Shown here in pieces: positions 6,020-10,116 of a stretch of 10,116 nt of DNA; the first letter of the stretch is position 1, and every line of letters begins with the position of its first letter. Source of the stretch: UBA1162 sp049513695 (GTDB lineage Bacteria; Chloroflexota; Dehalococcoidia; GIF9; UBA5629); the NCBI GenBank assembly GCA_049513695.1, contig JBEKVW010000075.1, positions 1 to 10,116 on the forward strand, given 5' to 3'. The notes beneath the pieces were generated by a model. The model saw only the letters and a list, made by a program, of their open reading frames with translations, was not told where the DNA came from and ran no database searches. The translations under genes and the position numbers were made by a program.

Positions 6020-7572
6020 AGATAGTTACCTCCCAGCAGATGATGGAGATCGATCAAAAGGCGGCTGAAGCAGGTATCGCTACGGAATTCCTGATGGAGA
6101 ATGCGGGCAGGGAGGTAGCCAGGGAAACCCGCAAGTTTGTAGATTACATAGCCGCGAAAAACATACTGGTATTTGCAGGGCCCGGCAACAATGGGGGCGA
6201 CGCATTGGTGGCGGCGCGCTACCTGGATGAGTGGGGCGCCAAGGTCAGCGTATACCTTTTGAGCGACCGTTCGAGGGAAGACAAGAACCTGTCGCTGGCC
6301 AGACAGCAGAAGATACCTCTTCATTTCGCCTCCAAAGACCTGAAGTGCACGAAGTTGAAAAACCTGTTGTCTTTAGCCGAGATCGTCATCGACGGCATAC
6401 TGGGCACCGGCAGGTCCAGGCCGATCGAAGGCGCTTTCAAGGACGCACTGGGCAGGATCAACCAGGAAAAGCTGAAGCGACCGGGAATGATGATCGTGGC
6501 GGTCGACATCCCGACCGGCCTGAATGCGGATACAGGAGAAGTTGAGCATAACTGTCCCCACGCCGATCTCACTGTCACACTGGGGCTTCCTAAACCCGGC
6601 CTTTACAATTTCCCGGGAGCAGAGAGGGCGGGCAAGGTTGTTATAGCCGATATCGGCCTTCCCCTCGAGCTGAGCCGTGATATTCATACCGAGCTTATAA
6701 CCGACCAGTGGGCCAGGGCGGCCTTGCCGGCGCGACCGGCAGGCGCCAATAAGGGGACTTTCGGCAGGCTGCTGGCAGTCGTCGGCTCGGAAAACTATAT
6801 CGGCGCGGCCTACTTGGCCTGCATGGGGGCGGCCAGAGTGGGCGTGGGAGTGGTGACCCTCTCTATGGCCAGGAGCCTACAGCCTATCCTTGCTTCCAAG
6901 CTGACCGAAGTTACCTATGCCCCCTTGCCGGAGTCTGATAAGGGGCTGTTGCCGGATAAGGCATCCGCAGCCATTCTGGGTATATTTCCCTATTACAGGG
7001 TTGTGCTGATAGGGTGCGGCCTCGGGCAGCATCCGCATACCAAGGATTTTGTGAAGAATATATTGTCCGGCCTCCCCGAGAAACCACCAGTTATGGTACT
7101 GGACGCGGACGCGCTAAACATATTGTCCGAGATACCCAGGTGGTGGAAAAAATTGCCGTCCGCAACGGTTGTGACTCCCCACGCAGGAGAGATGGCCAGG
7201 CTGCTGGGAATCTCTATCGAAGAAGTGCAGCGCAACAGGTTGGAGACATGCAGGAAGGCCGCTATACAGTGGCAGAAAACCGTAGTATTAAAAGGGGCCT
7301 TCACCGTCATTGCCGAACCCGGGGGCCGGGTGAGGATAAGCAGTGCGGCCAACGCCGGGCTGGCCTCGGCGGGGACGGGCGATGTGCTGGCCGGGGCTAT
7401 TTCGGGTCTGGCAGGGCAGGGCATACCTCTCTTTGATGCGGCCGCCCTGGGCGTTTACCTGCACGCCGCCGCCGGCGAAATGGTAAAGCACGAGATGGGC
7501 GACGCCGGCATGCTCGCTACCGACCTGCTGCCCGTTTTGCCGAAGGTGATCAAGGCACTGAAGGGACGCTAG
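6016..7572 (+). CDS. nnr: Bifunctional NAD(P)H-hydrate epimerase / ADP-dependent NAD(P)H-hydrate dehydratase
   Basis: A fused YjeF_N-YjeF_C enzyme of 518 residues that repairs NADHX and NADPHX, damaged nicotinamide cofactors. The N-terminal epimerase (about 1-225) shows GPGNNGGD (55-62), DGILGTG (126-132) and DIPTGLNADTG (164-174). The C-terminal ribokinase-like dehydratase (about 240-518) shows KGTFG (246-250), GCGLGQ (333-338), LDADALN (362-368), VTPHAGEMARL (386-396), LKGAFTVI (425-432) and NAGLASAGTGDVLAG (446-460) with the catalytic Asp. The frame is open 36 codons further up inside the Mut7-C gene, but ATG at 6016 has AAGGAG at good spacing and the protein then begins at the family's normal N-terminus. 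Start and previous stop overlap as ATGA. All key motifs are intact. Confidence 0.93.
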   Translation: MKIVTSQQMMEIDQKAAEAGIATEFLMENAGREVARETRKFVDYIAAKNILVFAGPGNNGGDALVAARYLDEWGAKVSVYLLSDRSREDKNLSLARQQKIPLHFASKDLKCTKLKNLLSLAEIVIDGILGTGRSRPIEGAFKDALGRINQEKLKRPGMMIVAVDIPTGLNADTGEVEHNCPHADLTVTLGLPKPGLYNFPGAERAGKVVIADIGLPLELSRDIHTELITDQWARAALPARPAGANKGTFGRLLAVVGSENYIGAAYLACMGAARVGVGVVTLSMARSLQPILASKLTEVTYAPLPESDKGLLPDKASAAILGIFPYYRVVLIGCGLGQHPHTKDFVKNILSGLPEKPPVMVLDADALNILSEIPRWWKKLPSATVVTPHAGEMARLLGISIEEVQRNRLETCRKAAIQWQKTVVLKGAFTVIAEPGGRVRISSAANAGLASAGTGDVLAGAISGLAGQGIPLFDAAALGVYLHAAAGEMVKHEMGDAGMLATDLLPVLPKVIKALKGR

Positions 7573-7609
7573 ACGTCTCTGTATCATTGCGAGCCCCCCC
7601 TCTAAACCC

Positions 7610-7718
7610 GTCATAGCGAGGAGCGGAGCGACGTGGCTATCTTATGGCATTCAGTCAAGCCCGGCGTCTTCGATCAAAGGATTGCTTCGCCCCGATTGGA
7701 TCGGAGCTCGCAATGACG
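7610..7718. repeat. 109-bp REP-like palindromic element
   Basis: The ends are inverted repeats: CGTCATAGCGAG at 7610-7621 and CTCGCAATGACG at 7707-7718 match at 11 of 12 positions. The inner parts, GAGCGACGTGGCTATC on the left and GGATTGCTTCGC on the right, are typical of scattered GTCATTGCGAG...GCAATCC repeats. Its left arm aligns with 2510-2543. A further CATTGCGAG scrap lies at 7585-7593, perhaps an older copy. The element fills most of the nnr-coaX gap and encodes nothing. As RNA it would fold and could stop or stabilise the upstream message. Confidence 0.6.
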
Positions 7719-7723
7719 TTCAC

Positions 7724-7751
7724 GGAAATCCTTTAGGAAAGGGTGATTTCC
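7724..7751 (+). repeat. Hairpin upstream of coaX
   Basis: GGAAATC (7724-7730) and GATTTCC (7745-7751) pair perfectly over seven bases. Inside, CTTT and AAAG can add pairs around a three-base loop. A T-rich stretch with TTTT begins about six bases after the stem, not directly, so it is at best a weak terminator for the upstream operon. It could equally be an operator near the coaX promoter. Confidence 0.4.
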
Positions 7752-7765
7752 TAGCTATTTTATGT

Positions 7766-7771
7766 AATAAT
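7766..7771 (+). promoter_or_regulatory. Possible -10 box of coaX (leaderless)
   Basis: AATAAT ends eight bases before the coaX ATG at 7780, the same geometry as for the 2687 gene. No ribosome-binding site lies between them, so a leaderless transcript is possible. The -35 candidate (TGATTT at 7744-7749) is weak and sits in the right arm of the hairpin at 7724-7751. Confidence 0.25.
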
Positions 7772-7779
7772 GAAATACA

Positions 7780-8547
7780 ATGCTGTTAGCCATTGATATC
7801 GGCAATACCAATGTGACCTTCGGCGTATTCGAAGGCGAACATATCAAGGCGACCTGGCGCGTTTCAACGGCCATACATCGCATGCCCGACGAGTACGCCA
7901 ATCTGATGCTTTCGCTCATGGAAAGACAGGGTGTCAAGGCGGCGCATATAGATGATGTGGTGATCTGCAGCGTAGTGCCCCCCCTGCTTCTGATCTTCGA
8001 AGAGGTATGCAAGCGATACCTGAAGAAAACCCCGCTGGTGGTGGAAGCCGGCGTCAAGACGGGCATCCGCATTGATATGGACAACCCGCGCGAGGTGGGA
8101 CCCGACCGCATAGTCAATGCAGTAGCGGCGCACCACCTGTACGGCGGCCCGGTGATCGTAATCGATATGGGCACGGCCACCACCATGGACGTCGTGGCCA
8201 AGGGCGGCAAGTATATCGGCGGCGCCATAGCGCCCGGCATCGCCATCGCCACGGAGGCGTTGTTCACCCGGACGGCGGTGCTGCCCAGGATCGATCTATC
8301 ACTACCTAAAAAAGCTATTGGCAGAAATACGGTGGCCGCCATGCAGTCAGGCATAGTCTTCGGCTATATAGGCCTGATCGAAGGGCTTATTACCCGCATA
8401 CAGGCCGAGCTGGATGAAAAGGCCAAAGTGGTGGCGGTGGGCGGGTTTGCCACGCTGATGGTACGGGCAACCGACCTCATAGACGAAATTAACCCCGATT
8501 TAACCTTGATCGGCCTGCGCCTGATATATAATATGAACAGGGATTAA
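7780..8547 (+). CDS. coaX: Type III pantothenate kinase
   Basis: A 255-residue cytoplasmic enzyme, standard length, that phosphorylates pantothenate with ATP as the first step of coenzyme A synthesis. Type III enzymes are ASKHA-fold dimers needing a monovalent cation and resist feedback by CoA. Motifs seen are AIDIGNTN (4-11) at the phosphate site, GPDRIVN (107-113) at the pantothenate site, IDMGTATTMDVV (128-139) with D129, GGAIAPGI (147-154) and GRNTVAAMQSG (181-191). The ATG at 7780 gives the conserved N-terminus at once; no ribosome site precedes it, so the message may be leaderless. CoaBC follows 14 bases downstream, giving two consecutive steps of the pathway plus the decarboxylase in one unit. 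Confidence 0.93.
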   Translation: MLLAIDIGNTNVTFGVFEGEHIKATWRVSTAIHRMPDEYANLMLSLMERQGVKAAHIDDVVICSVVPPLLLIFEEVCKRYLKKTPLVVEAGVKTGIRIDMDNPREVGPDRIVNAVAAHHLYGGPVIVIDMGTATTMDVVAKGGKYIGGAIAPGIAIATEALFTRTAVLPRIDLSLPKKAIGRNTVAAMQSGIVFGYIGLIEGLITRIQAELDEKAKVVAVGGFATLMVRATDLIDEINPDLTLIGLRLIYNMNRD

Positions 8548-8561
8548 GGGGCCGGCAACAT

Positions 8562-9758
8562 ATGGCTACGAAGAATAAAACGATCGTCCTGGGCATAACC
8601 GGCAGCATATCCGCCTATAAGGCGGCCGACCTGGCCGCCCGCTTCACCAAAGATGGTTTTAGGGTGGATGCCGTATTCACGGAATCGGCCATGAAATTTG
8701 CCTCTCCCATGACCCTGCGCAACCTGACGGGACGCCCGGTGGTAACCACCATGTGGGAGATGTCTACCGAGTTCAGCGTAGAGCATGTGGCGCTATCCGA
8801 GGCGGCCGACGTAGTTCTGGTTGCACCGGCCAGCGCTAATATCATCGCCAGGCTGGCCAACGGGATAGCCGACGACATGCTCACCTGCACCGTGCTGGCA
8901 ACCAAAGCGCCTGTCATAATCGCACCCGCCATGAACGACAACATGTGGGCCAACCAGGTGACCCAGGATAACGTGGCCAAGCTTAAAAAGCGCGGCTTCA
9001 TTTTCGTGGGGCCTTCCTACGGCAGGCTGGCTTCCGGCAAGACGGGGTTGGGACGTTTGACCGAGCTCGACGAGATATATGGCGTTACCCTGCAGGTGCT
9101 GGGGAAGAAAGGTGACCTGGCGGGCAAGCGTATCGTAGTCACCGCTGGTGGGACACAGGAACCGGTTGACCCGGTGCGCTGCCTGACCAACCGCTCATCC
9201 GGCAAGATGGGCTACGCCATAGCCGAGGCCGCCCGTAACAGGGGGGCAAACGTGACGCTGGTCAGCGGGCCGACGACGGTCACCAAGCCGGCAGGAGTTA
9301 AAGTCGTCGACATAAAGACAGCCGAGGAAATGTTAAAAGCTGTGCTGGTAGCTACCAGGAAGGCCGACGCCCTGATTATGGCGGCTGCTGTGGCGGATTT
9401 CCGTCCGGCCAGGGCATCCGGCAGCAAAATCAAAAGGCGGGAACTCGGTAATCTTACTCTCAAGCTGGAGAAAACGCCGGATATACTGGAACAGGCCAGG
9501 GGAAATTTCATTCGTGTGGGCTTCGCAGCCGAGAGCGATAACGTCATCGCCAACGCCATTGACAAGGTTAAACGGAAGGGCCTGGACCTGATCGTGGCCA
9601 ACAACATCACGGAGAAGGGTAGCGGCTTCGGGACCGATACCAACCGCGTCGCCATCATCGATAGCAAGGGCAAAGTTGAAAAGTTGCGTCTTCTTACCAA
9701 GCGCCAGGTGGCAGACGAGATCCTGGACAGGGTATCTGCTTTGTTCAAGAAGAAATAG
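8562..9758 (+). CDS. coaBC: Bifunctional phosphopantothenoylcysteine decarboxylase / phosphopantothenate-cysteine ligase
   Basis: A 398-residue flavoprotein making 4'-phosphopantetheine from 4'-phosphopantothenate and cysteine, directly after CoaX. The N-terminal CoaC half (about 1-180) has GITGSISAYKA (11-21) for FMN, H75 in SVEHVALSEAADVV, APASANIIAR (88-97) and PAMNDNMW (122-129). The C-terminal CoaB half (about 187-398) has TAGGTQEPVDPVR (194-206), N210 in NRSSGKMGYAIA, AAAVADFRP (274-282) and K289 in SKIKR. The flap motif, ACGxxGxGRM in E. coli, reads LASGKTGLGRL (156-166), so the flap Cys is S158. A spaced AAGGGG precedes the ATG. Both domains are complete and the frame is intact. Confidence 0.93.
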   Translation: MATKNKTIVLGITGSISAYKAADLAARFTKDGFRVDAVFTESAMKFASPMTLRNLTGRPVVTTMWEMSTEFSVEHVALSEAADVVLVAPASANIIARLANGIADDMLTCTVLATKAPVIIAPAMNDNMWANQVTQDNVAKLKKRGFIFVGPSYGRLASGKTGLGRLTELDEIYGVTLQVLGKKGDLAGKRIVVTAGGTQEPVDPVRCLTNRSSGKMGYAIAEAARNRGANVTLVSGPTTVTKPAGVKVVDIKTAEEMLKAVLVATRKADALIMAAAVADFRPARASGSKIKRRELGNLTLKLEKTPDILEQARGNFIRVGFAAESDNVIANAIDKVKRKGLDLIVANNITEKGSGFGTDTNRVAIIDSKGKVEKLRLLTKRQVADEILDRVSALFKKK

Positions 9759-9840
9759 GCCAATAAATATTCGGTAGTCTATAAATAACCTGATTTGTGA
9801 TCTGTCCCCTCTGCCTCTTAGTAGTGCTAATGTGGACACT

Positions 9841-9846
9841 TATAAT
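9841..9846 (+). promoter_or_regulatory. Putative -10 box upstream of the TMEM175-like gene
   Basis: A perfect TATAAT lies 34 bases before the ATG at 9881, placing transcription start near 9853. The -35 candidate TTAGTA (9818-9823, 17-base spacing) matches at only three positions. No terminator is apparent between coaBC and this point, so read-through from coaBC is also possible. Confidence 0.35.
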
Positions 9847-9880
9847 ATCCAAATCGAAGAACTGAAGAAACTAAAGAAAA

Positions 9881-10116
9881 ATGGAAGATGACGTCAAGCT
9901 AAACCATGAAAAAGTCCTTGGCCGCTTACTGGCATTGACCGATGGCGTCTTCGCCTTCGCCATAACTCTACTGATAGTGAACGTAGCGCTGCCGGCGGGC
10001 ACTCACGGGGCCGATTTGCCGGCTGCCTTGAGGGATCTCTGGCCAAAGTACATGGCTTTTGTCATCAGCTTTATTGTCATTGGCCTCTATTGGACCGTTC
10101 ACGTGCGCCAATTCCG
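9881..10116 (+). CDS. TMEM175/DUF1211-family membrane protein, N-terminal part (runs off the right edge)
   Basis: The first 78 codons of a gene cut by the window end. Residues 15-37 resemble the first helix of bacterial TMEM175 proteins, which are potassium-selective channels built from repeats of six helices and marked by an FSD motif. Here the motif reads LTDGVFAFAITLL (19-31), with the aspartate kept but F and S replaced by L and T. A second hydrophobic segment spans about 57-73 (YMAFVISFIVIGLYWTV), followed by HVRQF, which fits helix 2 and the W...H pattern of the family. TAA just upstream (9872-9874) fixes the ATG at 9881 as the earliest start. The ribosome site is weak. It faces the same way as coaBC but is probably separate in function. 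Confidence 0.75.
   Translation, partial: MEDDVKLNHEKVLGRLLALTDGVFAFAITLLIVNVALPAGTHGADLPAALRDLWPKYMAFVISFIVIGLYWTVHVRQF

Noticed and set aside
9212..9763. A 183-codon minus-strand frame opposite coaBC
   Set aside because: Its serine/leucine-rich composition is the usual shadow of a GC-rich coding strand; coaBC on the other strand is certain.
1..10116. CRISPR array, complete transposon, toxin-antitoxin or defence system
   Set aside because: No regularly spaced repeats, transposase, or known defence proteins are visible; the repeats present are tRNA-derived or REP-like.

Overview
The window looks like a bacterial chromosome segment, most likely from an environmental Chloroflexota lineage, perhaps Dehalococcoidia. 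That placement is inferred from frequent AGG and ATA codons, from type III pantothenate kinase and CoaBC lying together, from REP-like 'CGTCATTGCGAG...' repeats, and from the general style of the proteins. It rests on no marker gene, so it is tentative. The gene blocks at both ends are GC-rich with intact genes. The stretch from about 1160 to 3460 is visibly more AT-rich and holds gene wreckage.

Left block (1-1149, minus strand): a near-consensus promoter drives a LacD-type class I aldolase. The first 27 codons of a pyruvate kinase follow it, and that gene runs off the left edge. Together they suggest a small central carbon operon.

Accessory block (about 1160-3460): a decayed but full-length tRNA-Met(CAT)-like sequence is followed by a short fragment resembling the N-terminus of a tyrosine recombinase. 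Next comes an intact six-helix membrane protein, then a promoter and ribosome site that lead into only seven codons. Directly after that lies a second copy of the tRNA-Met 3' half. The two tRNA pieces are 46-base direct repeats that begin at the anticodon loop and end in CCA, which is the usual footprint of integration into a tRNA gene. Half of a REP-like palindrome comes next, then a secreted or lipoprotein gene broken by one in-frame TAA.

Operon block (3514-7572, plus strand): an extended -10 promoter precedes four tightly spaced genes. They encode a phenylacetate-CoA-ligase-like protein without the usual P-loop, a YhhQ-type queuosine precursor transporter, a Mut7-C PIN-like/zinc-ribbon protein, and bifunctional NAD(P)HX epimerase/dehydratase. 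The last two overlap by ATGA.

Right block (7573-10116): a 109-bp REP-like palindromic element and a hairpin precede coaX and coaBC, which supply consecutive parts of coenzyme A synthesis. In CoaBC, the cysteine used in the last step of decarboxylation in E. coli is serine. The window ends inside a TMEM175-like channel gene. I found no CRISPR array, complete transposon or wholly new system. The clearest accessory signal is the tRNA-bounded remnant of a mobile element.
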